Below are positions 35,627-44,577 of a DNA stretch of 64,000 nt, piece by piece. Position numbers and translations under genes: made by a program. This DNA comes from Candidatus Lachnoclostridium pullistercoris (lineage in GTDB: Bacteria; Bacillota; Clostridia; Lachnospirales; Lachnospiraceae): the NCBI GenBank assembly GCA_019119775.1, contig DWWL01000044.1, positions 1 to 64,000 of the forward strand, in the 5' to 3' direction. Below the pieces are notes generated by a model. That model saw only the letters and a program-made list of their open reading frames with translations, made no database searches and was not told where the DNA came from. Position 1 is the first letter of the stretch. Each line of letters starts with the position of its first letter.

Positions 35627-37822
35627 TTACACAATCCTCTTGAATTTCTTCTCCAGCTCGTAGCGGCTCATGGATATGATGGTAGGCCTGCCGTGGGGAC
35701 AGGCGTAGGGATTGTCCAGGGTCAGCAGCTGATCGATCAGCTCGTTGGCCTCCGCCGCCGACATGGAGTGGTTGCCCTTCACCGCTGCCTTGCAGGACAT
35801 GGACGCCACCCGCTCGTAGATGATATCCGGGTCTGCCGCCGCCGAATCCTCGGAAAGCTGGTCGATCATCTCCATCAGAAGCTCCTTCTTGGCGATGGAA
35901 AACAGATTTCCCGGCACGCCGCTGACGGCGTACTCCCGCCCCCCGAAGGGCTCGATCTCAAATCCGATCCTGGTAAAGGACTCCCGGTATTTCTCCAGAA
36001 GCAGCTGTTCCTTCTCATTTAAAGTGAGAATAATGGGCGGGCTCACCGCCTGGGAGGTGAACTCCCGGTCCTTTAAGGACTTCATAGTCCGCTCGTAGAG
36101 CACTTTCTCGTGGGCCGCGTGCTGATCGATGATAAAGAGCTGGTCATTAAATTCCACCAGCCAGTAGGTGTCAAACAGCTGGCCGATCAGCTTGTGGCGG
36201 ACTCTGGACTCCGGCTCCAGCAGTTTTTCCCCGAAAAGGTCCAGCTGCTGCGGCTCCATGGCCTCCTTCCCCTTCTCCTGTCCGCCGGGGAAGGATGCGC
36301 CGGATGGGCTGCCGGACTCCGGCGGGGAAAGACGGCCGTCAGCCGGAATCTCCGGAGCAGATGTGGGCGGCAGAGCGCCTTCGCCCGCTGACGGGGCTGC
36401 TGCCTCGGAAAGCGGCGGCTCGGAAAGCGCAGACCCGGCAGCCGGCGGCTTGGAAAGTCCAGAACCGGAAATCGGCGGCTCGGAAAGCACAGGCCCGGAA
36501 AGCGCTGCCGCGGCCGGCGCCGGATCCGCCTCAGCCCGGGAAAACTTCTCCTGCAGGCTTCCCTCCTCCCGCCCTGTGTTAAAGGCGGATTGAAGTGCCT
36601 CCTGGGAAGCCCGGCCGCTCTTGACACCGGACGGAAACGTCCGCGGAGAATTTTCTCTTTCTCCGTAGGGCGCCCGCTCCTCCTTCACGCCCGGGCGGAG
36701 ATGAAACGCCTCCATCCGGGACCGCTCAAACGGCTCCAGGGAGTGCTCCTTTTTCTTCAGCTCCTCCGCCTGGCGGCGCAGGTCGTAAGCCGCCTTTTTC
36801 TCCTCCTTCTCCAAACTGACCTCAGGGATCAGTTCCCTGTGGGAGAGGGCGTTCTGGAGGGATGCCAGAACCATGCGGTAGATCCCCTCCCCGTCCCGAA
36901 ACCTCAGCTCCATCTTGGTGGGGTGGACGTTCACGTCCAGAAACTCCGGCTCGATCTCAAAATGCAGCAGGGTGAAGGGGTACTTGTGCTGCATCATAAA
37001 CGGCTTATAGGCCTCTTCTATGGCTTTGGAGATAATGCTGCTCTTAATGTATCTTCCGTTAATATAGTAGTTTTCATAGTTCCGGTTGCTTCTGGCAATC
37101 ACCGGCTTTCCGATATATCCCTTCAGCTTCACCGGCCCGCCGTCCGCGTTCACGGACAGCAGGTTGGAGGCGATCTCCCTGCCGAATACGGTGTAGATAA
37201 TGTCCTTTAAATTGTGGTTTCCCGAGGTGTGGAGCTTATTCTGATTGTTCTGGATAAAGCGGATGGACACCTCCGGGTGGGAGAGGGCGATTTTTTCCAC
37301 CAGATCGGCCACATGGGCCCCCTCCGTCTGGGCTGTCTTTAAAAACTTCCGGCGCACCGGCGTGTTGTAAAACAGGTTTCTGGCGATGAATGTGGTTCCT
37401 TCCGGAGCGCCCACCTCCTCGGAGGACTTCTCCTCCCCGCCCTCAATGCGGTAGCGCACCCCCGTCATTCCCTGGCTGGTCTTGGTGATCATCTCCACCT
37501 GGGAGACAGCGGCAATGCTGGCCAGAGCCTCTCCGCGGAATCCCAGGGAGGAGACGGTAAACAGATCCTCCACCGAGGAGATCTTGCTGGTGGCATGGCT
37601 CAGAAAGGCGGTGGGCACTTCCTCGGGAGGAATGCCGCAGCCGTTGTCCGTCACGCGGATGAAGGAGATTCCGCCGTCCCTGATCTCCACCGTCACCGCT
37701 GTGGCCTTCGCGTCGATGGCGTTTTCCAAAAGCTCCTTGACCACGGAGGCGGGGCGCTCGATCACCTCCCCCGCCGCAATCTTGTTGATCGTATTCTGAT
37801 CCAGTACTGTAATATGAGGCAT
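35627..37822 (-). CDS. mutL: DNA mismatch repair protein MutL
   Basis: IAAGEVIERPASVVKELLENAIDA, GFRGEALASI; linker then C-terminal dimerisation domain. Confidence 0.97.
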   Translation of the reverse strand: MPHITVLDQNTINKIAAGEVIERPASVVKELLENAIDAKATAVTVEIRDGGISFIRVTDNGCGIPPEEVPTAFLSHATSKISSVEDLFTVSSLGFRGEALASIAAVSQVEMITKTSQGMTGVRYRIEGGEEKSSEEVGAPEGTTFIARNLFYNTPVRRKFLKTAQTEGAHVADLVEKIALSHPEVSIRFIQNNQNKLHTSGNHNLKDIIYTVFGREIASNLLSVNADGGPVKLKGYIGKPVIARSNRNYENYYINGRYIKSSIISKAIEEAYKPFMMQHKYPFTLLHFEIEPEFLDVNVHPTKMELRFRDGEGIYRMVLASLQNALSHRELIPEVSLEKEEKKAAYDLRRQAEELKKKEHSLEPFERSRMEAFHLRPGVKEERAPYGERENSPRTFPSGVKSGRASQEALQSAFNTGREEGSLQEKFSRAEADPAPAAAALSGPVLSEPPISGSGLSKPPAAGSALSEPPLSEAAAPSAGEGALPPTSAPEIPADGRLSPPESGSPSGASFPGGQEKGKEAMEPQQLDLFGEKLLEPESRVRHKLIGQLFDTYWLVEFNDQLFIIDQHAAHEKVLYERTMKSLKDREFTSQAVSPPIILTLNEKEQLLLEKYRESFTRIGFEIEPFGGREYAVSGVPGNLFSIAKKELLMEMIDQLSEDSAAADPDIIYERVASMSCKAAVKGNHSMSAAEANELIDQLLTLDNPYACPHGRPTIISMSRYELEKKFKRIV
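36405..36509. repeat. Imperfect 30-bp tandem repeats (3.5 copies) within the MutL linker
   Basis: Units at 36420, 36450 and 36480 beginning T[C/T]GGAAAG and (first two) ending GGCGGC, preceded by a 15-bp half unit; 10-aa periodicity in PPISGSGLSK/PPAAGSALSE. Confidence 0.8.
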
Positions 37823-37831
37823 ACTCTTCTC

Positions 37832-40495
37832 CTATTTCCCGTCCCAGCGGTTCTTTAACCTGGTCTGAAGGCGGTACAGCGTGTTCAGCGCGTCGATGGG
37901 CGTCATGGCGCTTAAATCCATTTCGCCCAGTTCTTTAATGATGTCATCCTCCCGGACAGTGTCAAAGAGGGTCAGCTGAGCCAGCTCCACGTCATCCGGC
38001 TTCGGCACCGGACGGTGGGCGCCGGCGGCGGAGGCGCTCATGCCTGCAATCTCCTTTGCCCTGGCGGTGATATCCGCGTCGGCCAGCTCCTCCACCAGTT
38101 CCTTTGCCCGGCGGATCACCGGCTCCGGCACGCCGGCAAGCTTTGCCACCTGGATGCCGTAGCTTTTATCTGCCCCGCCCTTTACGATCTTCCGCAGGAA
38201 AACGATGTCGTCCCCCTGCTCCTTCACGGCGATGCAGTAGTTGTTGACCCCGCTTAAGGTCCCCTCCAGCTCCGTCAGCTCGTGGTAGTGGGTGGCAAAA
38301 AGTGTTTTCGCCCCCAGGATCTTCGTGTTGCAGATATATTCCACCACCGCCCAGGCGATGGCCAGCCCGTCGAAGGTGCTGGTGCCGCGGCCGATCTCGT
38401 CCAAAATCAGCAGGCTGTTTCTCGTGGCATTCCTTAAAATGTTGGCCACCTCCGTCATCTCCACCATAAAGGTGCTCTGGCCGGAGGCCAGGTCGTCGGA
38501 GGCCCCCACCCGCGTGAAGATCCGGTCGCACAGGCCGATGTTCGCCTCGTCCGCCGGCACAAAGCTGCCGATCTGGGCCATGAGGACGATGAGGGCCGTC
38601 TGGCGCATGTAAGTGGATTTTCCGGCCATATTGGGACCGGTGATGATGGAAATTCTGTTTTTCCCGTTGTCCAGATAGGTGTCATTTGCCACAAACAGGT
38701 CGTCCCGCATCATCTGTTCCACCACGGGATGGCGGCCGTTTTTGATCTGAATGACGCCTTTCTCATTGATCTTCGGCTTCGTGTAATTATTTCTGGTGGC
38801 CACCAGAGAGAGGGAGGCAAACACGTCAATGCCGGCGATGGCCTTGGCCGTCCTCTGGATGCGGACCACCTCCCCGGCGATCTTATCCCGCACCTGGCAG
38901 AACAGATCGTACTCCAGAGACACCAGCTTGTCCTCCGCCCCCAGGATCACGTCCTCCAGCTCCTTCAGCTCAGCGGTGGTAAACCGCTCCGCGTTGACCA
39001 GGGTCTGCTTGCGGATGAAGTAGTCAGGCACCAGATCCTTAAAGGAATTGGTCACTTCAAAATAATAGCCGAACACTTTGTTGAACTTGATTTTCAGGCC
39101 CTTGATGCCTGTCTTCTCCCGCTCTTTGGCCTCCAGCTGGGCCAGCCAGGTCTTTCCCTCCGTCTTCGCGTTTCTCAGCTGGTCGGCCTCCTTGTCGAAG
39201 CCTTCCCGGATCATATTTCCCTCCCGCACAGAAACCGGCGGCTCATCCACAATGGCGGAGGCGATCAGATCCCTCAGATCTTCCAGCGGGTCCAGATCCT
39301 CCCAGATCTTCTTTAAAATGGGGGAGGTAAACTCCTTTAGCAGATCCTTGATGAAAGGGAGCATCTCCAGAGAATTTTTAAAGGAGAGCAGGTCCCTGGG
39401 ATTAGCCGTCTTGTAGCTGATGCGGCCGATGAGCCGCTCCAGATCGTAAATGGAGTTTAAATATTCCCGCAGCTCTTCTCTTGATATGTAGTTTAAATTC
39501 AGCTCTTCCACCGCGTTCTGACGGTTTAAGATCTCCTCCCGGTGGATCAGGGGCTGCTCGATAAAGCTCCGCAGCAGCCTGGCCCCCATGGCCGTCTTCG
39601 TCTTGTCCAGCACCCAGAGGAGCGTTCCCCTCTTCTGCTTTTCCCTGAGGGTCTCCAGAAGCTCCAGGTTCCTTCTGGTGGAAATGTCCAGGATCATAAA
39701 CTGTCCCGTGGAGTAGGGCTTGATGGTGGTAATGTGGGAGAGATCGCTCTTCTGCGTCTCGTACATGTACTGCATCACCGCTCCGGCGGCGATGATCCCC
39801 GTCTGGTACTCTCCCAGCCCCAGGCCGTCCAGAGACGCCACCCGGTAGTGTTCCTTCAAAATGTTCCGGCAGGCATCATCAGAAAAGAACCGGGCGTCTA
39901 AGGGCGATAGATAAGCCTGACACCGGTTCTTTAATTCATCCATGTCTATGCCGGAAACGTAAAACGCGTTGTTGCACACGATCTCCGACGGGTTAAAATG
40001 GGCCAGCTCGTCAAAAAGCTCCCGCTGGCTCTTCACCTCCGTCACAAAAAAGTCTCCCGTGCTGATGTCGCAGGAGGCGATGCCGAAACAATCCCCCATG
40101 TAGACGATTCCCATGAGGAAATTGTTTTTCGTCTCGTCCAGCGCCTGGGAGCTGGTGAGAGTTCCGGGAGTCACCACCCGGATCACCTCCCGCCGCACCA
40201 GACCCTTCGCCAGCTTCGGATCCTCCATCTGCTCGGCGATGGCCACCTTGTATCCCTTCTGCACCAGTTTGGTCAGATAGGTTTCCACCGCGTGGTGGGG
40301 AACGCCGCACATGGGAGCCCGCTCCTCAAGGCCGCATTCCTTGCCCGTCAAGGTGATCTCCAGTTCCTTCGACGCGGTGATGGCGTCGTCAAAGAACATT
40401 TCATAGAAATCCCCCAGGCGGTAGAACAGGATGCAGTCCGGATACTGTTCTTTCGTCTTTTTATATTCAACCATCATTGGTGATAATTTTGCCAC
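37832..40495 (-). CDS. mutS: DNA mismatch repair protein MutS
   Basis: TGPNMAGKSTYMRQ Walker A, LGDFYEMF mismatch-binding motif. Confidence 0.98.
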   Translation of the reverse strand: MAKLSPMMVEYKKTKEQYPDCILFYRLGDFYEMFFDDAITASKELEITLTGKECGLEERAPMCGVPHHAVETYLTKLVQKGYKVAIAEQMEDPKLAKGLVRREVIRVVTPGTLTSSQALDETKNNFLMGIVYMGDCFGIASCDISTGDFFVTEVKSQRELFDELAHFNPSEIVCNNAFYVSGIDMDELKNRCQAYLSPLDARFFSDDACRNILKEHYRVASLDGLGLGEYQTGIIAAGAVMQYMYETQKSDLSHITTIKPYSTGQFMILDISTRRNLELLETLREKQKRGTLLWVLDKTKTAMGARLLRSFIEQPLIHREEILNRQNAVEELNLNYISREELREYLNSIYDLERLIGRISYKTANPRDLLSFKNSLEMLPFIKDLLKEFTSPILKKIWEDLDPLEDLRDLIASAIVDEPPVSVREGNMIREGFDKEADQLRNAKTEGKTWLAQLEAKEREKTGIKGLKIKFNKVFGYYFEVTNSFKDLVPDYFIRKQTLVNAERFTTAELKELEDVILGAEDKLVSLEYDLFCQVRDKIAGEVVRIQRTAKAIAGIDVFASLSLVATRNNYTKPKINEKGVIQIKNGRHPVVEQMMRDDLFVANDTYLDNGKNRISIITGPNMAGKSTYMRQTALIVLMAQIGSFVPADEANIGLCDRIFTRVGASDDLASGQSTFMVEMTEVANILRNATRNSLLILDEIGRGTSTFDGLAIAWAVVEYICNTKILGAKTLFATHYHELTELEGTLSGVNNYCIAVKEQGDDIVFLRKIVKGGADKSYGIQVAKLAGVPEPVIRRAKELVEELADADITARAKEIAGMSASAAGAHRPVPKPDDVELAQLTLFDTVREDDIIKELGEMDLSAMTPIDALNTLYRLQTRLKNRWDGK

Positions 40496-40501
40496 TGTTT
40501 T

Positions 40502-42022
40502 TTAAACCTCCTGACGGCCCATGTAGTAGAATCCTCTGGACTCTTCCAGGTACACATTCACGATGGAGCCGATCAGGCTCTCATCCCCCGGAAAATGCAC
40601 CAGAGTGTTGTTGCTCATCCGCCCCGTCACGTAACCGTCCATGTGACTGTTTTTCTCCTCCACCAGCACCGGCTGCACCGTGTGCACGTCGCGGCCGCAC
40701 ACTTCGGAGGCGATCTGCTGCACTTCTTTTAACAGGCGGTCAAACCGGTCCTTCACCACCTCTTCCGGCACCTGGCCGTCCATGGACGCCGCCGGAGTTC
40801 CCGTGCGCTTGGAGTAGATAAAGGTGAACGCGCTGTCGTAGCGCACCTTTCTCACCACGTCCAGAGTATCCTCAAAATCCGCCTCCGTCTCCCCGGGGAA
40901 GCCGACGATGATGTCGGTGGTCAGGGAAATGTCGGGAATGGCAGTTTTGATCCGGTCCACCAGATCCAGATACTGCTCCTTTGTGTAGCGCCGGTTCATC
41001 TTCTTTAAGATCTCCGTGCTCCCCGACTGCACCGGCAGGTGGAGATGGCGGCAGATCTTTTTGGACTCCTTCATCACCTGGATCAGCTCGTCCGACAGAT
41101 CCTTCGGGTGGGAAGTCATAAAGCGGATCCGTTCAATGCCGTCGATCTGTTCCACCCGGCGCAGAAGCTCGGCAAAGCTGATGGGAGTGCTCAACGTCTT
41201 TCCGTAGGAATTGACGTTCTGTCCCAAAAGCATCACTTCCACCACGCCCTCGGAAGCCAGCCGCCTGATCTCATCCAGAATATCCTCCGGCTCCCGGCTT
41301 CTCTCCCGTCCCCTCACATAGGGGACGATGCAGTAGCTGCAGAAATTGTTGCAGCCGAACATAATGTTGACGCCCGATTTAAAGGAATATTTTCTCTCCG
41401 CGGGAAGATCTTCCACAATCTCCGAAGTTCCCTCCCACACGTCCACCTCCATGCGGCCGGTGGTCAGGCGGTCAAAGAGAAGCTCCGCCAGCTTGAAAAT
41501 ATTGTGGGTGCCGAAGATAATGTCCACGAAGCGGTAGCTTTTTCTGATTTTCTCCACTTCCTCCGGCTCCTGCATCATGCAGCCGCAGATGCCCACCAGC
41601 ATGGAAGGATGTTTTTTCTTCAGGCTGTGGACATAGCCTAAGTGGCCGTACACCTTCTGGTTGGCATTCTCCCGGACCGTGCAGGTGTTGTAAAGGACAA
41701 AATCCGCCTCCTCCGTCTCCGTTTCCCGGAAACCGGCCCTGATTAACAGGCCGGACAATTTCTCAGAATCTTTCGCGTTCATCTGGCAGCCGTAAGTCTC
41801 TATATGGAAGGTAGCGTAGGTCCCCTCCGCCGCCATGCGCTCCGCCGTCTCTTTCCCGTAACGGAGAGCGGCCTCCCCGTCCGAAAGCTCCGCCTCAAAG
41901 CGCGCCTTTAAGATCTCGCGGATCTGGTCGCAGAAATAAAGCTGGCGCTCCGGCTCTGTTTCCGGTGCCTGCGCCAGGATATGGTCTCTGTCAAATTCTC
42001 TGTTGCCTGATTTTATCATCAT
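40502..42022 (-). CDS. miaB: tRNA methylthiotransferase MiaB
   Basis: UPF0004 (YGCQMNAKDSEKLSG), radical SAM NNFCSYCIVPYVRGRE, C-terminal TRAM; start position inferred. Confidence 0.96.
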   Translation of the reverse strand: MMIKSGNREFDRDHILAQAPETEPERQLYFCDQIREILKARFEAELSDGEAALRYGKETAERMAAEGTYATFHIETYGCQMNAKDSEKLSGLLIRAGFRETETEEADFVLYNTCTVRENANQKVYGHLGYVHSLKKKHPSMLVGICGCMMQEPEEVEKIRKSYRFVDIIFGTHNIFKLAELLFDRLTTGRMEVDVWEGTSEIVEDLPAERKYSFKSGVNIMFGCNNFCSYCIVPYVRGRERSREPEDILDEIRRLASEGVVEVMLLGQNVNSYGKTLSTPISFAELLRRVEQIDGIERIRFMTSHPKDLSDELIQVMKESKKICRHLHLPVQSGSTEILKKMNRRYTKEQYLDLVDRIKTAIPDISLTTDIIVGFPGETEADFEDTLDVVRKVRYDSAFTFIYSKRTGTPAASMDGQVPEEVVKDRFDRLLKEVQQIASEVCGRDVHTVQPVLVEEKNSHMDGYVTGRMSNNTLVHFPGDESLIGSIVNVYLEESRGFYYMGRQEV

Positions 42023-42245
42023 AGGAATAACCGTCCTCTTTCTATATGGAAATTCGCCGTTTTCCCCCGCCAGCCGGATTTCCAGGCAGAAAAAGGCCGG
42101 GGAGGAAAACTCAGATTTCATAATTATATATCAACAGGTAAGAGAAATCAAACAAATCTTGCAGAACCTTTCCTTCTTTTGTATGATAAAGCTGTCACGA
42201 AAACCTGAAACTGCGTTTTGGTTTAAGAAAGAAAGTGAGGAAGAC

Positions 42246-43208
42246 ATGAAAATCCTGATTGTTATGCCCTTTAACGACTCCCACAGACAGTATGTGGAAT
42301 CCATCGCGTCCGGCTGCCGGTGCGTTTACTCTTCCAGAGAGACAGTCACCCCAGAGGAAGTGCGGGACGCGGACATTATCCTGGGAAATGTTCCCCCGGC
42401 CCTTCTGGCCCAGGCGGAAAGTCTGAAATGGATTCAGTTAAACTCCGCCGGCTCCGACGCCTACTGCAAGCCGGGAGTCCTTCGCCCGGAGGTGCTGCTC
42501 ACCTGCGCCACCGGCGCTTACGGCCTGGCCGTGTCCGAGGGAATGCTCTCCATGACCCTGGCCCTGTGCCGCAAGCTGGATCTGTACGCCAAGAACCAGG
42601 CGGAGCACCTGTGGCAGGCCCAGGGAGCCATTACTTCCGTGTGGAACTCCACCACTCTGATCCTGGGCCTGGGCGACATCGGCAGAGAGTACGCCAGCCG
42701 CATGAAAGCCCTGGGCAGCTACACCATCGGCATCCGGAGAAACATTTCCCAGAAGCCGGACTATGTGGATGAGCTCCACACCATGGATGACCTGGATGAG
42801 CTGCTGCCGAGAGCCGATTTTGTGGCCATGTCCCTGCCCAGCACGCCCCAGACCCATCACCTGATGGATGAGCGCCGTCTGCTCCTGATGAAAAAAGGCA
42901 GCTACCTGATCAACGCCGGGCGCGGGGACGCGGTGGACTGCGCCGCCTTAAACGACGTTCTCCGAAAGGGCGTCTCCCTTGCCGGCTGCGCCCTGGATGT
43001 GACGGAACCGGAGCCTCTGCCCGCAGACCATCCCCTGTGGGACGCTCCCCGCACCATCATCATGCCCCACTGCGCCGGAAACTTCTTCCTTCCGGAGACA
43101 TTTGAGCGGGTGGTGCGCATCACCGGGAAAAATCTGGAGAAATTCCTGGCCGGAAACCTGGCGGAAATGGATAACATTGTCGCCCGCAGCGGCGATATCC
43201 GCCGGTAA
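42246..43208 (+). CDS. D-2-hydroxyacid dehydrogenase family protein
   Basis: LGLGDIGREYASRMKALG, VAMSLPSTPQTHHLMD, NAGRGDAVD. Confidence 0.92.
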   Translation: MKILIVMPFNDSHRQYVESIASGCRCVYSSRETVTPEEVRDADIILGNVPPALLAQAESLKWIQLNSAGSDAYCKPGVLRPEVLLTCATGAYGLAVSEGMLSMTLALCRKLDLYAKNQAEHLWQAQGAITSVWNSTTLILGLGDIGREYASRMKALGSYTIGIRRNISQKPDYVDELHTMDDLDELLPRADFVAMSLPSTPQTHHLMDERRLLLMKKGSYLINAGRGDAVDCAALNDVLRKGVSLAGCALDVTEPEPLPADHPLWDAPRTIIMPHCAGNFFLPETFERVVRITGKNLEKFLAGNLAEMDNIVARSGDIRR

Positions 43209-43383
43209 AGGACGGTCAGATGGACACGCCTGCATGTCCGCCCGGCTCGCTTCCCGCGGGAATAAAGAATCTGTTAAATTTCCCAAATCCGCTTGACGGT
43301 TTTTGACGCCAATTTTTATAATAATCCCTGTGCAGCAGAAGCTGCAGGAAAGGATTGCGGCCTGACGGCCGTTATATAAGCAA

Positions 43384-44454
43384 ATGGATTCAAATAAAAC
43401 AGAAACTCGAAGAGCGTTTATCATCAACGTTATTTACTTTGTGCTCCTGGCGGGGATCGTTTTTGTCCTTCTGAGGAATTTTCTTCCCATGTTCGCCCCA
43501 TTTCTCATCGGATTTGTGCTGGCCTCTCTCCTGACGCCCCTGATCCGGCTGGTGTCCAGAAAGTGGAAGATCCGCCGCCAGACGGCAGCCGTGGCGGTTC
43601 TGATCCTCTGCTACGGGGTGATCTTTGCGGTCATCGGCTTTTTCGGCAGCCGTTTTATCGGCTTTCTCCAGGACCAGGCCATGAAACTGCCGGAATACTA
43701 CAGAAATTTTCTGGAACCAGGGCTTACCCAGCTCTCTGAGCGGATCCTGGCCAGTTTTCCGGAGTCGGGGGGAACAGTGGAAAGCCTTCTTGGCAGCCTG
43801 GAAAACAGCGTGCAGAGCGGAATCACCCAGATCTCCGGAGCTGCCATCAGCCTGGGGGCGTCCTGGATCGTGGGCTTTCCCGGCTTTCTGATCCAGCTGA
43901 TCTTCACGGTGATCTCCTCCTTCTTTTTCACCCTGGACTTAGAGCCTGTCACCAAATTTATCCTGCGGCAGTTCGGCCCGGAGCGCAGAAATATGATCCT
44001 GGAGATCGTCCTCAGCGCCAAGACTGTGATCTGGAAGATCCTCTGCGTCTATGCCCTCTTAATGACCGTCACCTTTTTTGAGCTGTATCTGGGATTTACC
44101 ATCTTAAAAATCCCCATGGCGCCCCTGCTGGCTCTCCTGGTGGCCATCGTGGACATTCTTCCCGTGCTGGGAACGGGCACGGTGCTCATTCCCTGGGGAC
44201 TGGTGCTCCTGATCCTGGGAAATACTTTCCTGGGCGTGGGCATCCTCATCCTCTATCTGGTGATCACCGTGGTGCGCCAGACTCTGGAGCCGAAGATCAT
44301 CGGAAGCCAGGTGGGCCTCCATCCCATCGTCACACTCCTCTGCATCTACGCCGGAGCCCAGCTCATCGGCGTGGTGGGGATCTTTGCCTTCCCGGTGATC
44401 GCCACAGTGATCAAGAAGCTGAATGACGAGGGGACGATCCATGTGATCCGCTGA
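43384..44454 (+). CDS. AI-2E/PerM family transporter
   Basis: Multi-TM; DILPVLGTGTVLIPWGLVLLILGN motif of the family. Confidence 0.92.
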   Translation: MDSNKTETRRAFIINVIYFVLLAGIVFVLLRNFLPMFAPFLIGFVLASLLTPLIRLVSRKWKIRRQTAAVAVLILCYGVIFAVIGFFGSRFIGFLQDQAMKLPEYYRNFLEPGLTQLSERILASFPESGGTVESLLGSLENSVQSGITQISGAAISLGASWIVGFPGFLIQLIFTVISSFFFTLDLEPVTKFILRQFGPERRNMILEIVLSAKTVIWKILCVYALLMTVTFFELYLGFTILKIPMAPLLALLVAIVDILPVLGTGTVLIPWGLVLLILGNTFLGVGILILYLVITVVRQTLEPKIIGSQVGLHPIVTLLCIYAGAQLIGVVGIFAFPVIATVIKKLNDEGTIHVIR

Positions 44455-44537
44455 TCACTATTTCCTGAACTGACCTGCGGACTGACAGGTTTGAATGAAA
44501 AAATTGCAGAAGGAGCCCACAGTTTTCCGAAAATGAG

Positions 44538-44577
44538 CAGGGACCGCAGCCAGCAAAAAGCCGCGGTCCCTGTTTTC
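44538..44577. terminator. Terminator between convergent permease and hydrolase genes
   Basis: CAGGGACCGC ... GCGGTCCCTG then TTTTC. Confidence 0.82.
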
